Of a DNA stretch of 64,000 bases, positions 1 through 8,508 are shown one piece after another; the first letter of the stretch is position 1; each line of letters begins with the position of its first letter. The notes beneath the pieces were generated by a model. The model was not told where the DNA came from and ran no database searches. It worked only from the letters and a program-made list of their open reading frames with translations. The translations under genes were made by a program, and so were the position numbers. Source of the stretch: Cellulomonas edaphi (GTDB taxonomy: Bacteria > Actinomycetota > Actinomycetes > Actinomycetales > Cellulomonadaceae); NCBI RefSeq assembly GCF_030362815.1, contig NZ_JAUCGR010000003.1:248001-312000 (forward strand). Direction: 5' to 3'.

Positions 1-21
1 CCGCTCCGCAGGGGGGAGCGG
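1..21 (-). terminator. partial GC-rich hairpin
   Basis: Seven-base stem CCGCTCC/GGAGCGG around the loop GCAGGGG. It lies beyond the rplA terminator and has the same loop and the same closing CC/GG pairs as that hairpin. The stem may continue left of the window edge. It is probably a second transcription stop for the ribosomal operon, or part of the next gene's terminator. Confidence 0.5.
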
Positions 22-41
22 GCTCGGCGGGAGGCCGACGA

Positions 42-84
42 ACGACGAAGGCCCGATCCGCAGGGGGGATCGGGCCTTCGTCGT
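42..84 (-). terminator. intrinsic-type terminator after rplA
   Basis: Perfect 18-bp stem (42-59 with 67-84) around a 7-nt loop GCAGGGG, 14 nt past the rplA stop codon. No clear U tract follows, which is common in high-GC actinobacteria. It should end the secE-nusG-rplK-rplA transcript. Confidence 0.85.
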
Positions 85-98
85 ACGGATCAGCAGCG

Positions 99-818
99 TC
101 AGGCCGCGTCGTCCTCGGACGTGAGGTTGCGCGTCTTGTTCTGGTCCAGCGCGATGCCGGGGCCGTTGGTGGTCGAGATCGTCGCCTTGGCGATGTACCG
201 ACCCTTCGAGGCCGACGGCTTCAGACGCAGGATCTCGTCGAGCGCCGCGGCGTAGTTCTCCACCAGGGCGACGTCGGAGAACGACGTCTTGCCGATGATG
301 AAGTGGAGGTTCGCGTGACGGTCCACGCGGAACTCGATCTTGCCGCCCTTGATGTCGGCGACGGCCTTGGCGACGTCCATGGTCACGGTGCCGGTCTTCG
401 GGTTCGGCATCAGGCCGCGCGGGCCCAGGACCTTGCCCAGTCGACCGACCTTGCCCATGAGGTCGGGCGTCGCGACGGCGGAGTCGAAGTCCGTGTAGCC
501 CTTCGCCACCTTGTCGATCAGCTCGTCGCCACCGACCTCGTCGGCGCCGGCCGCGCGGGCCTGCTCGGCGCGCTCACCCGTCGCGAAGACGATGACGCGG
601 GCCGTCTTGCCCGTGCCGTGGGGCAGGTTGACCGTGCCACGGACCATCTGGTCGGCCTTGCGCGGGTCGACACCGAGGCGGAACGCGACCTCGACGGTCG
701 CGTCGTACTTGGTGGTCGACGTCGCCTGGGCGAGGCGCACGGCCTCGAGCGGCGAGTAGATCCGGTCGGAGTCGACCTTCTCGGCGGCGGCGCGGTACGC
801 CTTGCTGTGCTTGGGCAT
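99..818 (-). CDS. rplA: 50S ribosomal protein L1
   Basis: L1 forms the mobile stalk near the ribosomal E site and, in many bacteria, also binds its own mRNA to repress translation. The 239-residue product has the family's usual length and shows typical L1 blocks: [11 protein letters not shown] near the N terminus, the GTGK segment around residue 69 and the signature [15 protein letters not shown] around residues 133-147. An AAGGAG ribosome-binding site lies 9 nt before the ATG. It follows rplK on the same strand after 219 bp that can fold (see 972-1044), and strong hairpins follow it. The acidic C-terminal tail (SEDDAA) is normal for actinobacteria. Identification is certain. Confidence 0.98.
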   Translation of the reverse strand: MPKHSKAYRAAAEKVDSDRIYSPLEAVRLAQATSTTKYDATVEVAFRLGVDPRKADQMVRGTVNLPHGTGKTARVIVFATGERAEQARAAGADEVGGDELIDKVAKGYTDFDSAVATPDLMGKVGRLGKVLGPRGLMPNPKTGTVTMDVAKAVADIKGGKIEFRVDRHANLHFIIGKTSFSDVALVENYAAALDEILRLKPSASKGRYIAKATISTTNGPGIALDQNKTRNLTSEDDAA

Positions 819-971
819 CTGCTCGTTCTCCTTGGTAGCAGTCGTGGTCTTCGTCGGGCCGCACCGGCCCTGCCACTGTTTCCTCAGGGAGCCTGGGTGG
901 CTCGCTGTTCCATGCGGGTCAGACGTTCGGCTCGTCCTTGCGGCTCGCCGTGCCCGCTGTCCCTCTTTCTC

Positions 972-1044
972 GGGCTGATCGCCGCTCCGACTCCGGCAGG
1001 GCTCGCTGCGCTCGCCCTACCTGCGTCTGCGCTCTGATCAGCCC
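972..1044 (-). promoter_or_regulatory. rplK-rplA intergenic RNA hairpin
   Basis: The transcript can pair GGGCTGATC (complement of 1036-1044) with GATCAGCCC (complement of 972-980), a 9-bp stem that includes the rplK stop codon. Inside it lies a second stem-loop, GGGC-GA-GC-GCA-GC-GA-GCCC, with two facing GA steps that could form tandem sheared G-A pairs. Position and shape would suit control of rplA translation or an mRNA processing site. L1 autoregulation is known in other bacteria; that this structure binds L1 is only a guess. Confidence 0.4.
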
Positions 1045-1469
1045 TCGACCTTGATCCCCATCGAACGCGCCGTGCCGGCGATGATCTTCTCGGCGGCGGC
1101 GAGGTCGTTCGCGTTGAGGTCCTCGAGCTTGGTCGAGGCGATCTCGCGGACCTGCTCCTGGGTCAGGGTCGCGACCTTGACCGTGTGGGGCGTCGGCGAG
1201 CCCTTGGCCACACCGGCGGCCTTCTTGATGAGCTCGGCGGCCGGCGGCGTCTTCGTGATGAAGGTGAACGAGCGGTCCTCGTACACCGTGATCTCGACGG
1301 GGATGACGTTGCCGCGCTGGGCCTCGGTCGCCGCGTTGTAGGCCTTGCAGAACTCCATGATGTTGACGCCGTGCTGACCCAGCGCCGGACCGATCGGCGG
1401 CGCGGGGGTGGCGGCGCCGGCCTTGATCTGGAGCTTGATCAGGCCGGTGACCTTCTTCTTCGGGGGCAT
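1038..1469 (-). CDS. rplK: 50S ribosomal protein L11
   Basis: L11 forms part of the GTPase-associated centre of the large subunit and is the binding context for thiopeptide antibiotics. The 143-residue protein is full length. It shows the N-terminal block [20 protein letters not shown] with the proline-rich hinge, then [15 protein letters not shown], and the C-terminal rRNA-binding domain containing [14 protein letters not shown] and the end [19 protein letters not shown] ribosome-binding site precedes the ATG. It lies 82 bp downstream of nusG and 219 bp upstream of rplA in the universal nusG-rplK-rplA order. There is no anomaly in length or motif. Confidence 0.98.
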   Translation of the reverse strand: MPPKKKVTGLIKLQIKAGAATPAPPIGPALGQHGVNIMEFCKAYNAATEAQRGNVIPVEITVYEDRSFTFITKTPPAAELIKKAAGVAKGSPTPHTVKVATLTQEQVREIASTKLEDLNANDLAAAEKIIAGTARSMGIKVEG

Positions 1470-1551
1470 GATGCCTTCCGTTTCCTCTTCGTGGACCTAC
1501 GCCGTGGGCGATGACCCGGTTGCAATGGCGCCCCGGGGCGGGGCGACCCAG

Positions 1552-2376
1552 TCAGATCTTGGCGACCTGGCTGAAGGCGAGCTCGACCGGGGTCTCCCGG
1601 CCGAAGATGGAGACGAGAACCTTGAGCTTCTGGTTCTCGGCGTTGATCTCGGAGATCGTGGCGGGCAGCGTGTCGAAGGGCCCGTCGGTGACGGTGACCG
1701 ACTCGCCGACCGTGAAGTCGACCTGGATCTTCGGGGCGGCCTTCGCGCCACCGGCCGCGGCGGCGGGCGCCTTGACCTCGAGCGTGGGCGCGAGCATCGA
1801 GAAGACCTCGTCGAGCGTGAGCGGCACGGGCTGGTGCGTGTGCCCGACGAAGCCGGTGACGCCGGGCGTGTGGCGGACGGCGCCCCACGACTCGTCGGTC
1901 AGGTCCATGCGGACCAGGACGTAGCCGGGGATCCGGACGCGGCGCACGACCTTGCGCTGCGCGTTCTTGATCTCCACGACCTCCTCCATGGGGACCTCCA
2001 CCTGGTAGATGAAGTCCTCCATGTTGAGGCTCTGCGTGCGGTTCTCGAGGTTCGCCTTCACGCGGTTCTCGTAGCCGGCGTAGGAGTGGATGACGTACCA
2101 GTCGCCGAACTGGCTCTTGAGCTGAGCCTTGAACGCGGCGACCGGGTCCTCCTCGACGTCGGGCTCGTCGGCCTGCGCGACCTCGTCCTGGGCGCCGTCG
2201 GCAGTCTCGTCGTCCGCCTGGGCGTCGTCGGCGTGCTCGTCGTCCGCCTGCTCGGTCTCGCCGTCGACGGCGGGGACGTCGACGTCGCCCTGCTGGGCCT
2301 CGACCGCCTCGACCGACGCCAGGGCGTCCTCGAGCTCGGCGGCGGCCGGCGTGGGCTCCTGCGACTCCTGCGACAC
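1552..2376 (-). CDS. nusG: transcription termination/antitermination factor NusG
   Basis: NusG binds RNA polymerase to aid elongation, Rho-dependent termination and coupling to the ribosome. I start it at the GTG at 2376 (GTG TCG CAG GAG), preceded by AGCAGG at 7 nt; an open frame continues upstream without a better start. The product is about 274 residues, longer than the E. coli form (181), because of an acidic N-terminal extension of roughly 95 residues rich in Asp, Glu and Ala (repeats such as [15 protein letters not shown]). Such acidic tails are usual in actinobacterial NusG. The NGN domain follows ([24 protein letters not shown]), then the KOW domain ([19 protein letters not shown]). 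It sits 71 bp downstream of secE in the standard operon. Confidence 0.96.
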   Translation of the reverse strand: MSQESQEPTPAAAELEDALASVEAVEAQQGDVDVPAVDGETEQADDEHADDAQADDETADGAQDEVAQADEPDVEEDPVAAFKAQLKSQFGDWYVIHSYAGYENRVKANLENRTQSLNMEDFIYQVEVPMEEVVEIKNAQRKVVRRVRIPGYVLVRMDLTDESWGAVRHTPGVTGFVGHTHQPVPLTLDEVFSMLAPTLEVKAPAAAAGGAKAAPKIQVDFTVGESVTVTDGPFDTLPATISEINAENQKLKVLVSIFGRETPVELAFSQVAKI

Positions 2377-2447
2377 GTGCGAACCTGCTTTCTCAAAACG
2401 TTGGTGCGGGGCGACCCCGCGGGCATGTCGACCGACGGTCGGGCGGA

Positions 2448-2729
2448 TCAGCCGCCGAAGATCCAGAAGGTCAGCTTGCCGATGCCGATGTCGATCACGG
2501 TCACGAACGCCATGACCACAGCCACGAACACGAGCACCACCGAGGTGTACGTGACGAGCTCGGACCGCGTCGGGCGGACGACCTTCTTGAGCTCGGAGAC
2601 GACCTGGCGGACGAACAGGGCGATGCGGGCGAAGAGTCCCTTGCGCGCTTCCTTCGACGACTTGCCCGTCGAGTGAGGCGTGCGCGGCGCGTCGGCGCCC
2701 GGCGCAGCGGAGGCTGCTGTTTCGCTCAC
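2448..2729 (-). CDS. secE: preprotein translocase subunit SecE
   Basis: Essential small subunit of the SecYEG channel that clamps SecY. The product is 93 residues with a disordered polar N terminus (residues 1-35), the amphipathic helix [19 protein letters not shown] with the conserved V..ELKKV..P signature, and one C-terminal membrane span (about residues 58-85). This single-span form is the normal Gram-positive SecE. The start is a GTG with AGGGG 6 nt upstream. It opens the secE-nusG-rplK-rplA operon and lies downstream of tRNA-Trp, as in most actinobacteria. Confidence 0.96.
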   Translation of the reverse strand: MSETAASAAPGADAPRTPHSTGKSSKEARKGLFARIALFVRQVVSELKKVVRPTRSELVTYTSVVLVFVAVVMAFVTVIDIGIGKLTFWIFGG

Positions 2730-2873
2730 GTCTGGCCCCTACGTCTCGTCGTGGTCGGTCCCGGAGCGGGTGCCGACGCCGCGGACGACCGACGCGTCGC
2801 GCCGGACCGTCCGGCGGTCCTGCTCGCACATCCCCGGTGACCACCCGAGGGCGACCGAACGGGACTGCGTGCG

Positions 2874-2946
2874 CAGGGCAGACAGGACTCGAACCTGCAA
2901 CCTGCGGTTTTGGAGACCGCTGCGCTACCAATTGCGCCACTGCCCT
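2874..2946 (-). tRNA. tRNA-Trp (anticodon CCA)
   Basis: Reverse-strand cloverleaf: acceptor AGGGCAG pairs with CTGCCCT, the D arm contains GCGCAATTGGTAGCGC, the anticodon arm is GCGGT-CTCCAAA-ACCGC with anticodon CCA, and the T loop is GGTTCGAGTCC. The 3' CCA is not encoded. Trp tRNA directly before secE is a conserved actinobacterial arrangement. Confidence 0.96.
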
Positions 2947-3122
2947 ACGACGGCCCTGATCGTCACGATGGACCAGCGAGCCTTCGCAGGGCGCGGACCA
3001 TCATGGCGTTCGTCAACCGCCGACGGATCACTGTACGCGACGCGAGGCGGTGGGTCGAACCGCCCCCACCCGGAGTCGAAAGGCTGCGGTCACCGAGCGT
3101 GACCTCTGCCACTATGGGAGCC

Positions 3123-4340
3123 GTGAGCGAGTCGACCTCCCGTCCCCGTGTTTCCGCCCGTCTGGCAGCCATCGCCGAGTCGGCGACGCTCGCCGTCGAC
3201 GCCAAGGCCAAGGCGCTCAAGGCCGCCGGGCGCCCCGTGATCGGCTTCGGCGCCGGCGAGCCGGACTTCCCGACACCGTCGTACATCGTCGACGCCGCGG
3301 TGGCCGCCGCCGCCGACCCGGCCAACCACCGGTACACGCCGGCCGCGGGGCTGCCGGCGCTGCGCGAGGCGATCGCCGCCAAGACGCTGCGGGACTCGGG
3401 CTACGAGGTCTCGCCGTCGTCGGTGCTCGTCACGAACGGCGGCAAGCAGGCCGTCTACCAGGCGTTCGCCGCCGTGCTGGACCCGGGCGACGAGGTGCTG
3501 CTGCCCGCGCCGTACTGGACCACCTACCCCGAGGCGATCCGGCTGACCGGCGCCACGCCCGTCGAGGTGTTCGCGGGCGTCGACCAGGGGTACCTCGTCA
3601 CCGTCGAGCAGCTCGAGGCTGCGCGCACGCCGCGCACCAAGGCGCTGCTGTTCTGCTCGCCGTCCAACCCGACCGGTGCGGTCTACTCCCCCGAGCAGAC
3701 CGCCGAGATCGGCCGCTGGGCGCTCGAGCACGGCATCTGGGTCATCACCGACGAGATCTACGAGCACCTCACCTACGACCACGCGGTGTTCACGCCCATG
3801 CTGCGCGTGGTCCCCGCCCTGCAGGACACCACCATCGTCCTCAACGGCGTGGCCAAGACCTACGCGATGACGGGCTGGCGCGTCGGCTGGATGATCGGCC
3901 CGGCCGACGTGATCAAGGCCGCGACGAACCTGCAGAGCCACCTGACCTCCAACGTCGCGAACGTCTCGCAGCGCGCCGCCATCGCCGCGCTCACCGGTGA
4001 CCTCACGGCCGTCGAGCAGATGCGCACGGCCTTCGACCGCCGACGGCGCACCATGGTGGAGATGCTGGCCGCGATCGACGGCGTCACCGTGCCGGCGCCG
4101 CAGGGCGCGTTCTACGCCTACCCGTCGGTGGAGGGCCTGCTGGGTCGCACCATCCGCGGTGTCACCGTGACGACGTCCGCCGAGCTCGCCACGCTCATCC
4201 TCGAGGAGGCCGAGGTGGCGGTCGTGCCCGGCGAGGCGTTCGGGCCGAGCGGGTTCCTGCGGCTGTCGTACGCGCTGTCGGACGACGACCTCGTGGAGGG
4301 CGTCGGCCGGATCCAGAAGCTGCTCGGCGAGGCGGTCTAG
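3123..4340 (+). CDS. PLP-dependent class I aminotransferase (aspartate aminotransferase-like)
   Basis: Fold-type I aminotransferase that moves an amino group between an amino acid (probably aspartate) and 2-oxoglutarate. About 405 residues, normal for the family. Visible motifs are [10 protein letters not shown] near residue 42, the Asn/Asp cofactor region ([13 protein letters not shown], then DEIYEHLTY), and the Schiff-base lysine in [16 protein letters not shown]. This is the AspC-Ib type seen next to tRNA-Trp/secE in many actinobacteria. Start: GTG at 3123 has GGGAG just upstream; an in-frame ATG at 3114 would add three residues and could be leaderless. It is divergent from tRNA-Trp and convergent with the next gene across a strong hairpin. 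Exact substrate is not decidable from sequence. Confidence 0.9.
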   Translation: MSESTSRPRVSARLAAIAESATLAVDAKAKALKAAGRPVIGFGAGEPDFPTPSYIVDAAVAAAADPANHRYTPAAGLPALREAIAAKTLRDSGYEVSPSSVLVTNGGKQAVYQAFAAVLDPGDEVLLPAPYWTTYPEAIRLTGATPVEVFAGVDQGYLVTVEQLEAARTPRTKALLFCSPSNPTGAVYSPEQTAEIGRWALEHGIWVITDEIYEHLTYDHAVFTPMLRVVPALQDTTIVLNGVAKTYAMTGWRVGWMIGPADVIKAATNLQSHLTSNVANVSQRAAIAALTGDLTAVEQMRTAFDRRRRTMVEMLAAIDGVTVPAPQGAFYAYPSVEGLLGRTIRGVTVTTSAELATLILEEAEVAVVPGEAFGPSGFLRLSYALSDDDLVEGVGRIQKLLGEAV

Positions 4341-4352
4341 GCTCGCGCCCGG

Positions 4353-4384
4353 ACGTCGGCGGCGGGTGCGCCCGCCGCCGACGT
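4353..4384. terminator. bidirectional terminator hairpin
   Basis: Perfect 14-bp stem ACGTCGGCGGCGGG/CCCGCCGCCGACGT with a 4-nt loop TGCG, 12 nt past the aminotransferase stop and 8 nt past the stop of the convergent membrane-protein gene. It is symmetric, so it can serve both transcripts. Confidence 0.85.
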
Positions 4385-4391
4385 GCCGGCG

Positions 4392-6251
4392 TCAGTCCCC
4401 GGACTCGGCCGTACCCAGGCTCGGGTCGACGATGTTGCCGTCGGCGTCGAGCAGGTTCCCGTCCTCGTCGAACGTGTAGCCGCCGCCGAGGTCCGAGTCG
4501 GGGCTCGGCCACTCGTCCGACGTGTCGCCGAGGCCGGAGTCCTCGAGCGGTCCCCCGGCGAAGCCGGCCGAGCCCATCATGAGCTCCGAGAACAGCGAGC
4601 CCTCGTCGAGCTCACCGGACGCCTTCAGCTCGGCCATCTTGTCCGCGACGATGCGCGTCATGTCCCCGAACGTCGCCAGGATCGACACGCGCCAGCCCCC
4701 GTCGTCCTTGACGGAGACGAGACCCAGCTGGTCGAGCCCGAGCTGCTGGCCGATCTTGCTGTCGGCGAGGCACAGCTTGTTGCCGGTGGGGTCGGTGGCG
4801 CACGTGCCCTCGATGGTGACCGGCTCGTCACCGCCGAAGACGACCTTGGTCGCCTTCAGGCGGGCCAGCCCGTCACCGATCGACGTGGAGGTGAACGCGG
4901 CCTCCTCGACCGTGGGGACGCCCTCGAAGTCCTCCTCGTCCAGCTCGTCGAGCCACGCCTGGCCGTACACGGCGGCGAACCGCGCCTCGGCGGTGGGCAG
5001 CACTCCCGCCAGCGGGCCCGCGTCGCCGGCGAACAGCTGGCCCAGCGCCTGCGTGAAGGCGACGCCTGCCTCCTCGGGCGACGCAGCGCCCTTGCCGTCC
5101 TGCGTCGGCACCGCTCCGCGCACCAGGTCGGCCGACCCGGAGGTGAAGACGTACTCGCCCACCGACATCAGGGGGCTGACGTACCAGGAGTCGCCCTCCT
5201 TGACGGAGACGAGGAACGGCCGGTTGGTGCCACGGTCGGTGTCCCAGGTGAGGTCGGCCGCGTCGACGGTCCACGGGAGCTGCTTGTCGAGCTCCGTGGC
5301 CGCCTCGTCCATCATCTGGTCGAGGTCCGTCGCGGACATGCCCTGCGTGCCCATCACGGGCCCGTAGACCTTGCCGAGCGCGGCCGTGATCTCCTTGGCG
5401 TCGCCGTCGACGGTCAGCGTGCCCCCGACGATCGACACCTTGGCCAGACCGGTGCCGATGGTCTCGCTCGACGTCTTGAGACCGGTCAGGTCGATGTCGA
5501 GGGTGTCGAGGAGGTCCAGCATGGCCTGCGGATCGGCCTGCTCGTCCGTCGCGTCGGCCAGCGGGGACATCATGTCGCCGAGCGACGAGACCTCGGAGGG
5601 TGCGAGCACGCCGTACATGGCGACGCCGTCCTTTTGCGCGGCGCCCTCGATCAGCTGGGTGACCGCCGCCTCCGGGGTCGCTGCCCCGCCGAGCTTGCTG
5701 AACACCATGAGGTACGCGGCGAGCGCGCCGCCGGCCACGAGCACCACGCCCGTCACGGCCAGGCCGATCCAGAGCTTCTTGCGCGAGCGCGTCTCCGGCT
5801 CGTAGGGCTCGAACTGCAGCTCCTGCACGACGGTCGTGGCCCCGGCGCCGCCCCAGGCGGGAGCGGTGGCCGCGGCGGCCGACGCCGGCTGGCCCCACGC
5901 CTGCGCTGCGGGCTGGCCCCAGCCCTGCGTCGCCGCCTGCGGTGGGACGGTCGAGCCGGCCGGGGCCGCCTCGGGTGACCAGCTCGTGCCGGCGGCGGAG
6001 AGCGGTGCCGGCGCCCAGCTGGCCGCCGCCGCGGGAGCGGGGGCCGCCGCCGCCTGCTGCGCGGCACGCGTCGCGAGGGCGGCGTCCACGGCGGGGTCGC
6101 GCAGGGAGCCGAGCCAGTCGAGCAGCGCGGGCTGGGCGGCCGGGTTGGCAGCCACCACCGCACGCAGATCCGGCCGCTGGTTGACGATGCGCGCGAGCTC
6201 CGCGGCCGGAGCCTGAGGATGCGCCGCGATCGTCGAGTCGTCGTATGTCAT
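4392..6251 (-). CDS. membrane protein with N-terminal leucine-rich-variant domain
   Basis: About 619 residues from the ATG at 6251, which has GGGAGGGC 4 nt upstream; the open frame runs further up but lacks a better start. Residues 5-65 (HPQAPAAELARIVNQRPDLR, then LLDWLGSLRDPAVDAAL) match the leucine-rich repeat variant domain found at the N terminus of many actinobacterial membrane proteins. Residues 65-145 are Ala/Pro/Gln/Trp-rich with repeated GWGQPA-like units. A basic RSRKK stop precedes one membrane helix (about 160-183). The remaining 435 residues would be outside the cell and are acidic, with a DUF4878-like feel (repeated GDGLA, GGDEPVTIEG). Topology predicts a cytoplasmic LRV domain, probably for protein contacts. 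Function unknown; monocistronic between convergent and divergent neighbours. Confidence 0.75.
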   Translation of the reverse strand: MTYDDSTIAAHPQAPAAELARIVNQRPDLRAVVAANPAAQPALLDWLGSLRDPAVDAALATRAAQQAAAAPAPAAAASWAPAPLSAAGTSWSPEAAPAGSTVPPQAATQGWGQPAAQAWGQPASAAAATAPAWGGAGATTVVQELQFEPYEPETRSRKKLWIGLAVTGVVLVAGGALAAYLMVFSKLGGAATPEAAVTQLIEGAAQKDGVAMYGVLAPSEVSSLGDMMSPLADATDEQADPQAMLDLLDTLDIDLTGLKTSSETIGTGLAKVSIVGGTLTVDGDAKEITAALGKVYGPVMGTQGMSATDLDQMMDEAATELDKQLPWTVDAADLTWDTDRGTNRPFLVSVKEGDSWYVSPLMSVGEYVFTSGSADLVRGAVPTQDGKGAASPEEAGVAFTQALGQLFAGDAGPLAGVLPTAEARFAAVYGQAWLDELDEEDFEGVPTVEEAAFTSTSIGDGLARLKATKVVFGGDEPVTIEGTCATDPTGNKLCLADSKIGQQLGLDQLGLVSVKDDGGWRVSILATFGDMTRIVADKMAELKASGELDEGSLFSELMMGSAGFAGGPLEDSGLGDTSDEWPSPDSDLGGGYTFDEDGNLLDADGNIVDPSLGTAESGD

Positions 6252-6375
6252 GGTGCCCTCCCGGTGCCCCCCGCCGGCGCACGTGCGGCACGGCCGCCCA
6301 CAGGGTATTGCCAGGTTCCGTCTCGCTACGCCAGCCGTCCGGGTGATGCTCGGCGGGCAATGGCACACTGACCGC

Positions 6376-7392
6376 GTGCGTGATCTGGACAACCTCCCCA
6401 AAGCGCACCTGCACCTGCATTTCACGGGTTCGATGCGGGTCTCCACGCTCGCCGACCTGGCCGCCCGGCACGGCGTGCGCCTGCCCGCGCAGCTGCTCGA
6501 GGACGACCCTCTGCGCGTGCCTGCCGACGAGCGCGGGTGGTTCCGGTTCCAGCGCCTGTACGACGCGGCGCGTGCGTGCGTGCGCGGCGAGGAGGACATG
6601 CGCCGGATCGTGTCCGAGGCGGCGCTCGACGACGCCGCCGAGGGGTCCGGGCGCCTCGAGATCCAGGTGGACCCGACGTCCTACGCGCCGTTCGTCGGCG
6701 GCCTCACCCCGGCCCTGGAGATCGTGCTCGACGCGGCCCGTCAGGCGGGCCAGGATGCCGGCATCGAGGTCGGGGTGATCGTCGCCGCCTCGCGCATGCG
6801 CCACCCGCTCGAGGCACGCACGCTCGCGCGGCTCGCGGCGCGGCACGCCGGTGACGGGCCCGGCGAGGTGGTCGGTTTCGGGCTGTCGAACGACGAGCGG
6901 CGCGGCGAGACGGCGGAGTTCGCCGCCGCGTTCGCGATCGCCCGACGAGCCGGCCTCGCCTCGGTCCCGCACGGCGGCGAGCTGCTGGGCCCCGCCCACG
7001 TCGAGGACGTCGTGGACAACCTCGTGCCCGACCGGCTGGGCCACGGCGTGCGCTCGGCGGAGGACCCCCGCGTGCTCGAGCGGGTGGCTGCGAGCGGCAT
7101 CGCCCTGGAGGTGTGCCCGGCCTCGAACGTGTCCCTGGGCGTGTACCGCTCGGCGGACGAGGTGCCGCTGCGCGCGCTGGTCGAGGCGGGAGCCGTGGTC
7201 GCGCTGGGCGCCGACGACCCGCTGCTGTTCCGCTCGCGGCTGGTCGCGCAGTACCAGAGCGCGCGCGACGTGCTCGGCTTCAGCGATCCCGAGCTGGCCG
7301 ACCTCGCGCGCTCGTCCATCCGCGCCAGCCGCGCGTCCGGCGCGACGAAGGCGCGGCTGCTCGCCGGCGTCGACGCCTGGCTCGCGGGCTGA
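6376..7392 (+). CDS. add: adenosine deaminase family protein
   Basis: Metal-dependent deaminase expected to convert adenosine to inosine in purine salvage. The 338-residue protein carries the family landmarks: the N-terminal metal motif KAHLHLHFTGSM, the catalytic segment SVPHGGELLGP (usual HAGE becomes HGGE), the LGHG motif, SNVSLGVY and ALGADDP (usual SDDP). These substitutions are typical of an actinobacterial subgroup, so activity on a related nucleoside or base is possible. The start is GTG at 6376 with no clear Shine-Dalgarno sequence; CACACT lies a few bases upstream, so it may be leaderless. It is divergent from the LRV membrane protein gene and convergent with murB 18 bp away. Confidence 0.85.
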   Translation: MRDLDNLPKAHLHLHFTGSMRVSTLADLAARHGVRLPAQLLEDDPLRVPADERGWFRFQRLYDAARACVRGEEDMRRIVSEAALDDAAEGSGRLEIQVDPTSYAPFVGGLTPALEIVLDAARQAGQDAGIEVGVIVAASRMRHPLEARTLARLAARHAGDGPGEVVGFGLSNDERRGETAEFAAAFAIARRAGLASVPHGGELLGPAHVEDVVDNLVPDRLGHGVRSAEDPRVLERVAASGIALEVCPASNVSLGVYRSADEVPLRALVEAGAVVALGADDPLLFRSRLVAQYQSARDVLGFSDPELADLARSSIRASRASGATKARLLAGVDAWLAG

Positions 7393-7410
7393 ACCCTCGG
7401 ACGGCTCAGG

Positions 7411-8499
7411 CTAGAGGGAGACGCCCACGAGCACCGGCTCCGCCTCCAGCGTGATGCCGAAGGTGCTGCGCACGCCGTCGCGCACCTCGCGCGCGAGGGC
7501 CACGAGCTCGGCCGCGCTCGCGCCACCCCGGTTGGTCACCGCGAGCGTGTGCTTGCTGGACAGGGCCGCGCGGGCGGGGTCGCCGTAGCCGCGGGCGAAG
7601 CCGGCGTGCTCGATCAGCCAGGCGGCACTCGTCTTGACGGCGCCATCGGCCACCGGGAACCTCGGCGCGCCGGCCGGAAGGCTCTGCGCGTCGTGCGCCG
7701 TCAGGATCGGGTTGGTGAAGAACGAACCGGCACTCGCCGTGTCGGGGTCGGCGGCGTCGAGCACCATGCCCTTGCCCGCGCGCAGCTCGAGGACGGCGGC
7801 ACGGACGTCGAGCAGCGGCGCGCGCTCCCCCACGGCGACGCCCAGCGTGCGCGCGAGCTCGGGGTAGGCGATCGCCGCCGAGAGCGTGCCCTGCCGGAGC
7901 TGGAACGTCACGTCCAGCACCACGTAGCGCGGCGTGGGGTGCCACGGGCTGCGCTCGTCGTCGGGCGTGTGCCTCATGGAGCGCTTCAGCAGCGAGGTGC
8001 GGTAGCCGAACTGGAGGTCCACGTAGGGCAGCGTGCGGACGCGGGCCTGGCCGCGGTCCCAGACGCGGACGGTGGCGATGGTCTGGGAGACGTCCTGCCC
8101 GTAGGCGCCGACGTTCTGGACGGGGGTGGCACCGGTGGAACCGGGGATGCCCGAGAGCGCCTCGATGCCGTAGAGCCGGTGGCTCGTGGCCTCGTCGACC
8201 ACCTCGTCCCACGGCGTTCCGGCCGGGACCTGATAGGTCACGCCGGCGCACGCCGAGTGGTCGGGCACGTCGATGCCACCGCGCACGTCGCGGACCACGA
8301 CGCCGTCGAAGCCCTCGTCGGCCACCAGCAGGTTCGAGCCCGCCCCGACCACGAGCAGGGGTGTGCCCTCGTCGTCCGCCGTGCGGACCGCGTCGATGAG
8401 CTCGGCCTCGGTGCTCGTCGCGACGTACTGCTTCGCGGGACCGCCCACGCGCAGCGTGGTGAGGTCGGACAGTGCGGGAGCGGTGGTCACGTCGGTCAC
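7411..8499 (-). CDS. murB: UDP-N-acetylmuramate dehydrogenase MurB
   Basis: FAD enzyme of the cytoplasmic peptidoglycan pathway that reduces UDP-GlcNAc-enolpyruvate to UDP-MurNAc with NADPH. 362 residues. FAD-binding motifs LTTLRVGGPAKQYV near the N terminus and LVVGAGSNLLVADEGFDGVV are clear; the substrate loop IPGSTGATPVQNVGAYGQ, the SLLKRS segment and the C-terminal active-site block GSFFTNPIL with catalytic Ser and the AAWLIEHAGF motif follow. Length is normal for actinobacteria. In related genomes murB lies next to the MaoC/HadB-like gene; here two MFS genes and a LacI regulator are in between. Confidence 0.95.
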   Translation of the reverse strand: MTDVTTAPALSDLTTLRVGGPAKQYVATSTEAELIDAVRTADDEGTPLLVVGAGSNLLVADEGFDGVVVRDVRGGIDVPDHSACAGVTYQVPAGTPWDEVVDEATSHRLYGIEALSGIPGSTGATPVQNVGAYGQDVSQTIATVRVWDRGQARVRTLPYVDLQFGYRTSLLKRSMRHTPDDERSPWHPTPRYVVLDVTFQLRQGTLSAAIAYPELARTLGVAVGERAPLLDVRAAVLELRAGKGMVLDAADPDTASAGSFFTNPILTAHDAQSLPAGAPRFPVADGAVKTSAAWLIEHAGFARGYGDPARAALSSKHTLAVTNRGGASAAELVALAREVRDGVRSTFGITLEAEPVLVGVSL

Positions 8500-8508
8500 C
8501 CGGCCAGG

